Part shown: in pieces, positions 40,384 through 48,563 of the stretch
Position numbering within the stretch: position 1 is the first letter of the stretch
Layout: each line of letters begins with the position of its first letter
Assembly (NCBI RefSeq): GCF_918698115.1
Contig: NZ_CAKKLV010000004.1
Location: forward strand, 186,001-250,000
Length of the DNA stretch: 64,000 nucleotides
Direction of reading: 5' to 3'
Source of the DNA: Peribacillus sp. Bi96
GTDB lineage: Bacteria > Bacillota > Bacilli > Bacillales > DSM-1321
Notes under the pieces: generated by a model
Databases searched by the model: none
Told to the model about the DNA's origin: nothing
What the model saw: only the letters and a program-made list of their open reading frames with translations
Position numbers and translations under genes: made by a program

Positions 40384-41949
40384 ATGAATTGGACAGTGGT
40401 AATTCTATTTGCGCTTATGTCGATAGGCACCCTTTTTATAACGTATTACGCTTCCAAAAAAACGAAAACGGCAGGCTCATTTTATACGGCCGGGGGCGGG
40501 TTGACGGCCAGGCAAAATGGACTTGCGTTGGCAGGGGATTTTATGTCGGCTTCCACGTTTTTAGGGTTGATTGGAGCATTTTCCTTAACGGGGTATGATG
40601 GCTTTTTCCTGATGTATGGGGCACTTGTTTCATTCCTGGTCGTATTATTCCTGGTGGCTGAACCATTAAGGAACTTAGGGAAATATACACTGGCTGACAT
40701 GGTGACCACGAGGTTCAAATATAAACAGGTCAGGGGAGTGACCGCTTTTAATACGCTGGTGATATCAGTCATGTACATGCTGGGGCAACTAGTTGCAGCA
40801 GGTGCTTTATTCAAATTGCTCTTAGACATCCCGTATAATACATCTGTAATCATCGTAGGGATTGCCATGTTGGTTTTTGTTCTATTTGGAGGAATGACGG
40901 CGACGAGTTGGGTGCAGATCATTAAAGCCATCCTGTTAATCGGCGGGGTATTCATATTATTCATGATTGTCATGTGGAAAATGAATTTCAATTTCATCGG
41001 GATTTTCACGGATATGAAAACAGCGACACCTATGGGTGCAGATTACCTGAAGGCAGGTATTAAATATGCCAGTGGGTGGGATGCAGCATCCTTGTCACTA
41101 GGCCTTATTCTAGGGACAGCAGGTCTGCCTCACATATTAATTCGTTTTTTGACCGTCCCCAATGCTCAAGTGGCAAGAAAATCGGTTGTGTGGGTGATGT
41201 GGATCATGGGGGCTTTTCACATCATGGTCATTTTTCTTGGATTCGGTGCAGCGAAGTTGGTTGGAACATCAAATATTATGGCCGCTAACCCAGCGGGAAA
41301 CATGGCTGCTCCCCTATTGGCCAAACTTGTGGGCGGCGACATCTTATTCGCCTTTATTGCAGCCGTGTCCTTTGCCACGATACTCGCAGTAGTGGCGGGA
41401 ATCGTTTTAACAGGTGCTACGGCATTTTCACATGATTTTTATAACGAAATATTAAAAGATGGAAAAGCGACGGAAAGACAGCAAATGACCATGGCAAGAT
41501 GGGCATCCGTTGGTGTGACCGCACTTTCAATCGTTTTATCATTAGGTCTGCAGGAATTCAATGTAGCATTTTTAGCGTCGATTGCCTTTACATTGGCCGC
41601 CAGTTCAAATTTGCCAGTCATCCTTCTTACGATCTATTGGAAAAACTTCAATAAAACAGGTGCCATAGTCGGAATGATGACTGGTCTTTTTGGTACACTT
41701 ATACTCGTAGCATTAAGTCCGAATGTCTGGAACCCGGTCCCGGGAGCAACCATCATTACAGGCGACCCCATTTTCCCGTTGAATTCACCAGGAATCGTGT
41801 CCATTCCACTTGGCTTTTTGGCATGCTACTTAGGTGCCTTGTTCGGTAACCGTCAAACTAATGTGAAAGCGATTACAAATGATAATTTTAATGAAATCCT
41901 CGTAAAGTCCAATACGGGCCATGACGTTAAAGGTGTCGTGCGACATTGA
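40384..41949 (+). CDS. Sodium:solute symporter (SSS family, ActP/YwcA-like)
   Basis: 521-residue transporter with about 13 hydrophobic segments. SSS hallmarks include FYTAGGGLTARQNGLALAGD near the N-terminus and GLPHILIRFLTVPNAQVARK in the middle. Relatives carry acetate, pyruvate or other monocarboxylates. In this cluster import of 4-hydroxyphenylacetate or a related aromatic acid is likely but not shown by sequence. Coupled to the DUF485 gene and ended by a strong terminator. Confidence 0.85.
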   Translation: MNWTVVILFALMSIGTLFITYYASKKTKTAGSFYTAGGGLTARQNGLALAGDFMSASTFLGLIGAFSLTGYDGFFLMYGALVSFLVVLFLVAEPLRNLGKYTLADMVTTRFKYKQVRGVTAFNTLVISVMYMLGQLVAAGALFKLLLDIPYNTSVIIVGIAMLVFVLFGGMTATSWVQIIKAILLIGGVFILFMIVMWKMNFNFIGIFTDMKTATPMGADYLKAGIKYASGWDAASLSLGLILGTAGLPHILIRFLTVPNAQVARKSVVWVMWIMGAFHIMVIFLGFGAAKLVGTSNIMAANPAGNMAAPLLAKLVGGDILFAFIAAVSFATILAVVAGIVLTGATAFSHDFYNEILKDGKATERQQMTMARWASVGVTALSIVLSLGLQEFNVAFLASIAFTLAASSNLPVILLTIYWKNFNKTGAIVGMMTGLFGTLILVALSPNVWNPVPGATIITGDPIFPLNSPGIVSIPLGFLACYLGALFGNRQTNVKAITNDNFNEILVKSNTGHDVKGVVRH

Positions 41950-41991
41950 ATGATGATCGATTTTGTTAACGTCCATGTGAATCCATGGGAG

Positions 41992-42029
41992 AAAAAGCAG
42001 CCCTTCTGAATAGAGGCTGCTTTTTTTCT
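41992..42029. terminator. Bidirectional terminator between symporter and lysR
   Basis: AAAAAGCAGCC..GGCTGCTTTTTTT, with A-run before and T-run after, serving both convergent genes. Confidence 0.85.
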
Positions 42030-42102
42030 TTTTATCCGAGAATCCATCCAGTTTAATAGGGGATTGATAAATCAAAAAGAAGATTCGGGGAAACTGGGTA
42101 AC

Positions 42103-42972
42103 TCATTCAGAAAAGGTTTCTAAAAATTTGACGGCACCTTTGGAAAGATAACGTTCTTCGAGCCAGATAAGTGCGGCTTCCGATTGTACTTCACAATCTA
42201 TGAATTCGACTATTTTTATACCTTGGGTTGAAAACGATTTGGATGTGGTACGTGGCATGATGGTAGCACCTATTCCTTCTTTCACTAATGATAGAATCAT
42301 CGCTGCATCAGGACATTCACAAACAATGGTGGGTTCAAATCCATGTCTGAAGCATTCATCCACTATCAGTTCATAGGTACCTTGACCACTTACCCTATGC
42401 AGCAATAATAGGGGGAATTCCTTAATATGTTTAAATTCAATGGTGTCTGGAATATCCCATTCTTTTGGGATGACAAGTACAAAGTCTTCCGGTGGAAGGT
42501 GAATCGATGAGAACTGCTTACCGTTAATTGGAAGTCGTACGATAGCTAACTCGATTTCCCGGTTTAGTAAACCTTCCGTCATACGAAATGTATCCCCTTC
42601 CATTAACTTGAAACTTATTTCAGGGTATTTTTCTCTAAACGTTCTCATCCTTTGCGGAATGTAAGAAAAGCAAGTTTTTACTGACCCGATGGATAGAGTG
42701 CCCTTTAGCCCTTTACTGACTTCCTTCACTTCCAATAGTGTTTCTTCAAACTGGTTTAATAGAGCTTCAGCTTTTTTATAAAGGACCTTGCCAGTTTCAG
42801 TGAGTTCAAGTTTCTTTCCGTTCCGATCGAAAAGTTTTTCACCGATTTCCATTTCCATTAATTTTAGTTGCTGGCTAAGAGGTGGTTGAGCCATATGTAA
42901 TTTTTTTGCAGCTTTAGTTACTTGCTCTTCCTGAACAATCGTCACAAAATACTTTAGTTGCCGGATGTCCAT
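42103..42972 (-). CDS. LysR-family transcriptional regulator
   Basis: 289 residues: an N-terminal winged helix (residues 1-60, MDIRQLKYFVTIVQEEQVTKAAKKLHM) and a periplasmic-binding-like effector domain. Divergent from hpaB1, the classical arrangement for an activator of the neighbouring catabolic gene. ATG 42972 is chosen over one 18 bp upstream because GAGGTG fits it and it gives the standard LysR start. The effector is unknown. Confidence 0.88.
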   Translation of the reverse strand: MDIRQLKYFVTIVQEEQVTKAAKKLHMAQPPLSQQLKLMEMEIGEKLFDRNGKKLELTETGKVLYKKAEALLNQFEETLLEVKEVSKGLKGTLSIGSVKTCFSYIPQRMRTFREKYPEISFKLMEGDTFRMTEGLLNREIELAIVRLPINGKQFSSIHLPPEDFVLVIPKEWDIPDTIEFKHIKEFPLLLLHRVSGQGTYELIVDECFRHGFEPTIVCECPDAAMILSLVKEGIGATIMPRTTSKSFSTQGIKIVEFIDCEVQSEAALIWLEERYLSKGAVKFLETFSE

Positions 42973-43025
42973 TTTATACACCTCATACATATGATTTTCA
43001 TATACATATTCAATTTTTTAAGTAT

Positions 43026-43054
43026 TTTATATATATCTTAACACATGGTATATT
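43026..43054 (+). promoter_or_regulatory. Promoter for hpaB1
   Basis: TTTATA, 17 bp, TATATT with TGG (extended -10), in the lysR-hpaB1 divergent region. Confidence 0.5.
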
Positions 43055-43090
43055 TTGTTAAAGTAATTAATTGAATTTTTTGAATTTATT

Positions 43091-43104
43091 TGTAAGCGCT
43101 TCAT
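43091..43104. promoter_or_regulatory. Imperfect cre-like site before hpaB1
   Basis: TGTAAGCGCTTCAT has the intact left half and centre of a cre site and a right half short by one base. It lies about 35 bp after the -10, where CcpA would act as a roadblock. Confidence 0.35.
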
Positions 43105-43133
43105 TCATATGGAAACTAAAGGAGGATACAATC

Positions 43134-44618
43134 ATGCCGGTAAAAACAGGTGAAGAATATATTAATAGGGTAGACAAAGCAAAGGCGAATGTATGGATCA
43201 ATGGAGAGCAAGTACAAGATAAGATCAGTGAACATCCAGCTTTTAAAGGAGTCATGAAAACTCAGGCTGAATTATATGACCTTCAGCATGATTCCACGAA
43301 AGAAGACATCATGACTTATACCTCACCTACTTCCAAAGAAAGAGTAGGAACCTCATTCATGCAGCCTCGGACAAAGGAAGACCTCGCAAAAAGAAGAAAA
43401 ATGATTCAAGAATGGGCAAGACATAATAATGGAATGATGGGAAGGTCCCCTGATTATATCAACAGTGGGATGATGGCGTACGGTTCAGCTGCGGATATGT
43501 TCGGAACCCAGGATTCGGCATTTGCAAAAAATATGAAAGATTATTATGAGCTCTGCCGGGAAAAGGATTTGTCATTGACACATACCCTGATTCAACCGCA
43601 GGTTAATAGGGGAGTTAGTGCAGCCGAGCTTCCGGACCCTTACATCGCAGCACGGATAGCAGGCAAGAATTCAGAAGGGCTTATTATAAAGGGAGCCAGA
43701 TTATTGGCTACACAAGGCGGGATTACGGACGAAATCATGGTTTTTCCTTCCACACTGCTTAAGCAATCCGAAGAAGAAAACCCTTATGCATTCGCCTTCT
43801 CCATACCTAATAATACCCCTGGATTAAAATTCATCTGTCGTGAATCATTCGACTATGGTAAATCACATTTTGATCACCCACTCGGTTCACGATTTGAGGA
43901 AATGGATACAATTATCGTTTTTGATGATGTAGTCGTTCCTTGGAATCGCGTGTTTGCATACGGGGATGTCGGCATTTGTAACCAAGCGTATAATGAGAGC
44001 AATGCGGTTGTTCATATGACCCATCAGGTGGTATCGAAGAATATCGTCAAAACTGAGTTCATTCTGGGGATTCTGCAACTAATGGTAGAAACAATCAATA
44101 TTGGGCAATACCAGCATGTTCAGGAGAAAATTTCGGAAGTCATTATAGCGCTTGAAACGGTAAAAGCTTTCATTACAGCTTCGGAGGCAAATGCAAAAGT
44201 GGATAAATGGGGCATAATGACACCTGATTTCACACCGTTAAACATTGCCCGTAATTATTATCCGAAGATTTACCCTAGGTTCAGTGAAATCATGCAGCTA
44301 CTTGGAGCCAGTGGATTAATGGCGATACCAAATGAAGCGGATTTCAATTCAGAGCTTCGACCGGATTTAGATAAATATCTTCAAGCAGCCAATGGAGGAG
44401 CGTATGAAAGGGTTGAATTGTATCGTCTTGCATGGGATGTATGCATGAGTTCATTTGGAACAAGGCAAACGTTGTATGAACGGTTCTTTTTTGGGGATCC
44501 GATACGTATGGCAAGCGCTTTATATAACGGCTATGATAAACAGGAATATGTGGATCGTGTCAAGGAGTTCTTAAACCGTTCAGAACATCTTGCTGAAATC
44601 GACCGAGCACGGCTGTAG
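43134..44618 (+). CDS. hpaB: HpaB-family FAD-dependent phenol monooxygenase (copy 1)
   Basis: 494-residue oxygenase component using reduced FAD, with the acyl-CoA-dehydrogenase-like fold. The substrate-site Arg and Tyr are in MMGRSPDY (around residue 102), and the His in SLTHTLIQPQ (around 144). By family it ortho-hydroxylates a phenolic acid such as 4-hydroxyphenylacetate. No flavin reductase (HpaC) is encoded nearby. ATG 43134 follows AAAGGAGGATAC. It differs clearly from copy 2, so the two may take different substrates. Confidence 0.85.
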   Translation: MPVKTGEEYINRVDKAKANVWINGEQVQDKISEHPAFKGVMKTQAELYDLQHDSTKEDIMTYTSPTSKERVGTSFMQPRTKEDLAKRRKMIQEWARHNNGMMGRSPDYINSGMMAYGSAADMFGTQDSAFAKNMKDYYELCREKDLSLTHTLIQPQVNRGVSAAELPDPYIAARIAGKNSEGLIIKGARLLATQGGITDEIMVFPSTLLKQSEEENPYAFAFSIPNNTPGLKFICRESFDYGKSHFDHPLGSRFEEMDTIIVFDDVVVPWNRVFAYGDVGICNQAYNESNAVVHMTHQVVSKNIVKTEFILGILQLMVETINIGQYQHVQEKISEVIIALETVKAFITASEANAKVDKWGIMTPDFTPLNIARNYYPKIYPRFSEIMQLLGASGLMAIPNEADFNSELRPDLDKYLQAANGGAYERVELYRLAWDVCMSSFGTRQTLYERFFFGDPIRMASALYNGYDKQEYVDRVKEFLNRSEHLAEIDRARL

Positions 44619-44628
44619 TTTCATATCA

Positions 44629-44679
44629 TTTCATATTTAAAGGCCTTCCTGTTGATCGGGAAGGCCCTTAAATATGAAA
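44629..44679. repeat. Long perfect stem between convergent hpaB1 and hpaF
   Basis: TTTCATATTTAA-AGGCCTTCC pairs with GGAAGGCC-CTTAAATATGAAA over about 20 bp around a loop of about 9 nt. It probably terminates or stabilises both convergent transcripts. Confidence 0.55.
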
Positions 44680-44695
44680 CCGGAAGTTCAGGTGT

Positions 44696-45079
44696 TCATT
44701 TATATCTGTTATGGATATTGTTCTTTTTATATGTGCCAAAATCACTGAATTCGGAAAGCTCCATGGAAAGGGCTAGATATCTCTTAGAAAAGAGGGCTGC
44801 CAAATGGGATTCCATCGTTTCGAAAAGTTTATCACATACTTTGGTTTTATCACTTTCATGGCGTCCAGCGCCAATTTTAAGTATGGCATGAACAAACGCA
44901 TCATCCTCAGAACCATCGGCGACCCGATAATGCTTCAATTCTATGGCCCGGGAGCGAATGCCGCCAATTGGAAAGATGGAAGGATAGGAGATCAGGACAT
45001 CATTCATCTTCTTTAACAACTCGTCAATCTGGATTTCATCTTTAATATTGTCCGTATATTCTATAATAATATGAGGCAT
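44696..45079 (-). CDS. hpaF: 5-carboxymethyl-2-hydroxymuconate delta-isomerase
   Basis: 127-residue tautomerase-superfamily enzyme. After Met removal the N-terminal Pro (MPHIIIEYTDN) would be the catalytic base. RSRAIELKHYRVADG and HAILKIGAGR are family segments. It converts CHM to OPET. The ATG at 45079 is required to expose Pro1. Last gene of the reverse-strand operon hpaG1-hpaG2-hpaF. Confidence 0.9.
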   Translation of the reverse strand: MPHIIIEYTDNIKDEIQIDELLKKMNDVLISYPSIFPIGGIRSRAIELKHYRVADGSEDDAFVHAILKIGAGRHESDKTKVCDKLFETMESHLAALFSKRYLALSMELSEFSDFGTYKKNNIHNRYK

Positions 45080-45083
45080 GTGA

Positions 45084-45884
45084 TTAATTCCTTCCATTGA
45101 GATGGATTTTTAGGTGCGACGATTCCTGGCCTGAGGTAAAAAGATCATCACCGACAATTGTGCTAATGAGTTTTCCGATCCCTTCAATTTCAGTGGTGAT
45201 TTCATCGCCTACAGCGGTATCCGCCAATCCTTCAGGTGTGCCGGTCAATATGATATCTCCAGGACTCAATGTCATGAAGCTGCTGAAATATTCTATTAAA
45301 TCAGCAATGCTGAAAATCATGTCTTTCGTGTTGCCTTCCTGAGTCAATTTTCCGTTGACGTAAGTCCTGATGGCAAGATTCGAAGGATTTGGAATATCTT
45401 CAGCGTCCACTAGCCATGGGCCAATGGGGGTGCATGTATCGCGATTTTTGACCTTTAAGTTCGGTCTGTAGTAATTCTCGAGATAATCCCTAATTGCAAA
45501 ATCATTTGCAATTGTATAGCCACTTACATACTTAAGTGCTTCTTCTTTTTTTATGTTTTTCGCCCTTTTACCGATGACGACAGCCAATTCACATTCATAA
45601 TGCATATAAGCTGCATCAGCAGGCCGTCTTGTCTGTCCCCGGTGGCCGATAAAGGTATTGGGACCTTTTAAGAACGCGAGGGGTTCTTCCGGCGCTTTAA
45701 AAGCAAGCTCCTTTGCATGATCTGCATAATTCAAGCCGAGCGCGAACACAGTACGGGGCTCCACTGGGGGAAGCCAAACAACATCTTGCTCGTCGACAAT
45801 CCGGCCATCCGTTAATCGGAGCTGTCCATTATATTCACTTGCAAGATGTATGGCACCCGCATAGGCTACTCGAGCTCTCTTCAT
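45084..45884 (-). CDS. hpaG: HpaG subunit, FAH family (C-terminal type)
   Basis: 266-residue fumarylacetoacetate-hydrolase-fold protein. Metal ligands are visible in MHYECELAVVIGK (E-x-E, around residue 98) with the Asp in YTIANDFAIRDY, and TGTPEGLA closes the site. It is homologous to the C-terminal half of E. coli HpcE/HpaG, the bifunctional OPET decarboxylase/HHDD isomerase. Start overlaps the hpaG1 stop by 4 bp (ATGA), so the two subunits are coupled. Confidence 0.87.
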   Translation of the reverse strand: MKRARVAYAGAIHLASEYNGQLRLTDGRIVDEQDVVWLPPVEPRTVFALGLNYADHAKELAFKAPEEPLAFLKGPNTFIGHRGQTRRPADAAYMHYECELAVVIGKRAKNIKKEEALKYVSGYTIANDFAIRDYLENYYRPNLKVKNRDTCTPIGPWLVDAEDIPNPSNLAIRTYVNGKLTQEGNTKDMIFSIADLIEYFSSFMTLSPGDIILTGTPEGLADTAVGDEITTEIEGIGKLISTIVGDDLFTSGQESSHLKIHLNGRN

Positions 45885-46669
45885 AAAATCCCCTCCAATG
45901 ATAGTTTTTCTTCGGGTATTATTGAATTTTCCAAATAACCGATTTCGTCTATTTCAATTCTAATTTGATCATTGGCTTTTGCGAGGGGGGCATTCTCTGG
46001 AACACCAACTAAAAGAACGTCACCTGAATTCAATGTCATGAAGTCTGTTACATCCTCAATAAGGCGGGAAATGGAACGAATTAGATTTGAAGTTGAATTT
46101 TCTTGCTTTAGCTCTCCATTTATATATACCCGGATTCCTAAAGAATCGGGATTGGATATCGATTCTTTGGATACGACCCAGGGCCCGACCGGGCAAAATC
46201 CATCACGGGCTTTATGTCGAATGGCAGGTCGGTAAACGCTTTTATGCGGGATGCTGATATCATTGGCGATCGTAAAGCCTTCTATATAATCCAATGCATG
46301 TTCTTTCTTGACCCTTGTCGCTGTTTTACTGATTACAATACCAAGTGCCGCCCCGATTTCCAATTCAAGTATGCCTTTTGGAAGGGGAACCGGATTTAAA
46401 AAAGAAGAAAATGTGTTTCTAGGTTTAATATAAAGAATCGGCCCTTTAGGAGGCTCATTATAAGGAGGGTGGTGAAATTCATCCTTCAAGGCCTCCAATG
46501 TTCCTTTATAGTTTAATAATGTTCCATATACGGTTCCTGAAATAGGGATATCCAACTTTATTTGTGAAACCTCATATTTTTTTCCATTCATTAAAATATA
46601 GCGGTTTGATAATATTTCTATCTCTTCAGAATAATCTGATTTTTGTAGCTTCACTCTTGCTTTTGTCAT
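45881..46669 (-). CDS. hpaG: HpaG subunit, FAH family (N-terminal type)
   Basis: 262-residue FAH-fold protein with LELEIGAALGIVI (E-x-E ligands), FTIANDISIPH, LYIKPRNTF and PVGPWVV. It is homologous to the N-terminal half of fused HpcE. Shares the isomerase/decarboxylase function with the downstream subunit; which step belongs to which cannot be decided from sequence alone. AAGGGGTGAG lies 5 nt before ATG 46669. It heads the hpaG1-hpaG2-hpaF operon under the GntR operators. Confidence 0.84.
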   Translation of the reverse strand: MTKARVKLQKSDYSEEIEILSNRYILMNGKKYEVSQIKLDIPISGTVYGTLLNYKGTLEALKDEFHHPPYNEPPKGPILYIKPRNTFSSFLNPVPLPKGILELEIGAALGIVISKTATRVKKEHALDYIEGFTIANDISIPHKSVYRPAIRHKARDGFCPVGPWVVSKESISNPDSLGIRVYINGELKQENSTSNLIRSISRLIEDVTDFMTLNSGDVLLVGVPENAPLAKANDQIRIEIDEIGYLENSIIPEEKLSLEGIL

Positions 46670-46695
46670 GGACACTCACCCCTTGAATTTTATTA

Positions 46696-46719
46696 ATCAT
46701 ATATGATATCGTATATGAT
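46696..46719. promoter_or_regulatory. Operators O4 and O5 (ATCATATATGAT, ATCGTATATGAT)
   Basis: Two 12-bp boxes in direct tandem, the same motif and 12-bp phasing as O2/O3 at gntR. O5 covers the -10 of the hpaG promoter and O4 lies just downstream of it. This ties the distant GntR regulator to the hpaG operon. Confidence 0.6.
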
Positions 46720-46736
46720 TTTTTGTATAAGTTCAA
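46708..46736 (-). promoter_or_regulatory. Promoter for hpaG1-hpaG2-hpaF
   Basis: On the reverse strand TTGAAC, 17 bp, TACGAT; its -10 is inside operator O5. Confidence 0.5.
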
Positions 46737-46760
46737 CATTTTTAGATTATTCAGTATAAT
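46732..46760 (+). promoter_or_regulatory. Promoter for hpaB2
   Basis: TTCAAC, 17 bp, TATAAT. Its -35 overlaps that of the divergent hpaG promoter, so the two promoters face away from one shared -35 region. The leader to hpaB2 is about 105 nt. Confidence 0.45.
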
Positions 46761-46871
46761 TAGACAAAAATTGTTAGAAAAAAGATTGGATTCAACAGAA
46801 ATATGCTTTGAACATTTAGTTAGTATGGAACTAGCAATTCAATTGAAAAATTGTGAATGGGGGATGTTCCG

Positions 46872-48389
46872 ATGATGAATGGAAAAGAGTATTTAGAAAG
46901 TTTACGAGATGGAAGAACAGTATTCTTAAACGGTGATAAGGTCGATGATGTGACAACACACCCAGCATATCGCAATTCTGCCAGGTCAATTGCCCAACTA
47001 TACGATGCTCTCCATGATCCAGTCACTGCACCGATTTTAACGGCAAAGACAGAAGAAGGCCATAGAACCCATAAGTTCTTCATGGCCTCAAAAAATGCAG
47101 AAGAACTTCTTGAAGCTAGAGATGCCATAGCACAATGGTCAAAACTAAGTTATGGATTCATGGGTCGTACCCCCGATTATAAAGCTGCTTTCACAGGGTC
47201 ACTGGGACCATTTGCCGACTTTTATAAAGGATTTGAAGAAAATGCGAAAAGATGGTATGAAAAATCCACAAGGGATGTGCCATTCTGTAACCATACAATT
47301 ATAAATCCGGCAATGGACAGGAATAAACCACTCCATGAAAACAAAGAAATTTTTGTACGTACAGTGGAAGAACGGGATGATGGAATAATCGTAAGCGGCG
47401 CCAAAATGGTTGGGACTTCTGCCGCGCTTACGAATTATAATTTCGTCGCTAATTATTCTCCTGTTGATCTTGGGGAAGGAGATAGAAGCCATGCATTGAT
47501 TTTCTTTGTACCGATGAATGCGCCTGGATTGAAAATGATCAGCAGGCAGTCGTTTGAAGAAACCGCTGCAAAGACAGGCACTCCTTTTGATTACCCGCTT
47601 TCAAGTCGATTCGACGAAAATGATGCGGTCATCGTGCTTGATCATGTATTCATCCCATGGGAAGATGTATTTGCTTATAATAATGTGGACATTGCCAATG
47701 GATTTAGGGCCAAGACTGGATGGATGAACAGATATACTTTTCATGGGTGCACTCGGTATGCGGTTAAATTGGATTTTATGGCTGGACTTCTGATGAAGGC
47801 AACGGAAATGGCAGGAACGAATCAATTTAGGGGAGTTCAAGCCAATATTGGGGAAGTGCTCGCGTACAGGAATATGTTTTGGGCAATATCGACTGCGATG
47901 GCTACAGATCCGATGGAGGGGCCTAATGGCACTGTTCTGCCCAACAGCACATACGCTACTGCTTATAGGGTGTTCGCACCAATGGTCTGGCCAAAAGTGA
48001 AACAAATATTTGAACAGGTGGTAGCAGGCAATCTCATTCAACTCCCATCAAGCTCCAAGGACTTTCTAAACCCTGAGGTGCGACCGTATCTCGATAAATA
48101 TTATAAGGGTTCAGGTGGGGTTTCAGCAGTAGAAAGGGTTAAACTGATGAAACTGATATGGGATTCCATCGGAACGGAATTTGGCGGCAGGAATGAGTTA
48201 TATGAAATCAATTATGCGGGAAACCATGAAAATATCAGGCTTGAAACGATGAAAATGGCAGATTTAAATGGTCAATCGGATACATTCAAATCTTTTGTAG
48301 ATCTGGCAATGAGCGATTATGACCTTCATGGCTGGACAAATGATAAGTGGATTAATGCCGAAACTGGTTTAAGTGCTAATTTGAACTAA
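46872..48389 (+). CDS. hpaB: 4-hydroxyphenylacetate 3-monooxygenase oxygenase component (copy 2)
   Basis: 505-residue reduced-FAD-dependent oxygenase making 3,4-dihydroxyphenylacetate. The substrate-site motif FMGRTPDYKA (Arg and Tyr), the active-site His in FCNHTIINPAMDR, and IPWEDVFAYNN are present. ATG 46872 is chosen because GGGGGATG is well placed; an upstream ATG at 46857 is in frame but unsupported. Divergent from hpaG1 and so likely the main pathway hydroxylase. Confidence 0.88.
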   Translation: MMNGKEYLESLRDGRTVFLNGDKVDDVTTHPAYRNSARSIAQLYDALHDPVTAPILTAKTEEGHRTHKFFMASKNAEELLEARDAIAQWSKLSYGFMGRTPDYKAAFTGSLGPFADFYKGFEENAKRWYEKSTRDVPFCNHTIINPAMDRNKPLHENKEIFVRTVEERDDGIIVSGAKMVGTSAALTNYNFVANYSPVDLGEGDRSHALIFFVPMNAPGLKMISRQSFEETAAKTGTPFDYPLSSRFDENDAVIVLDHVFIPWEDVFAYNNVDIANGFRAKTGWMNRYTFHGCTRYAVKLDFMAGLLMKATEMAGTNQFRGVQANIGEVLAYRNMFWAISTAMATDPMEGPNGTVLPNSTYATAYRVFAPMVWPKVKQIFEQVVAGNLIQLPSSSKDFLNPEVRPYLDKYYKGSGGVSAVERVKLMKLIWDSIGTEFGGRNELYEINYAGNHENIRLETMKMADLNGQSDTFKSFVDLAMSDYDLHGWTNDKWINAETGLSANLN

Positions 48390-48482
48390 ATCGATAAAAA
48401 ATTTCATACGAATGAATGCAGCCCATGATAACGGGAAATGTGGTTCGTAGTAGCATCCCTCCGGTTTTTCCATGACGAAAAA

Positions 48483-48497
48483 ATGAATGCGTTTACA
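48483..48497. promoter_or_regulatory. cre-like site upstream of the PucR-type regulator
   Basis: ATGAATGCGTTTACA matches WTGNAARCGNWWWCA at 14 of 15 positions and sits just upstream of the -35. Confidence 0.45.
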
Positions 48498-48503
48498 TTT
48501 CTC

Positions 48504-48533
48504 TTGATAGCTAAGGTATGGAAAAAGTATAAT
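48504..48533 (+). promoter_or_regulatory. SigA promoter for the XylR_N-PucR regulator
   Basis: TTGATA, 18 bp, TATAAT, about 30 bp before the start codon. Confidence 0.65.
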
Positions 48534-48563
48534 ATTATGTAAAAGGAAAGCCGGAGGGGTATC

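Noticed and set aside
42983..43010. Possible GntR box near lysR (TCATACATATGA)
   Set aside because: It is one base longer than ATCATATATGAT and not a clean palindrome; it could equally be a LysR site.
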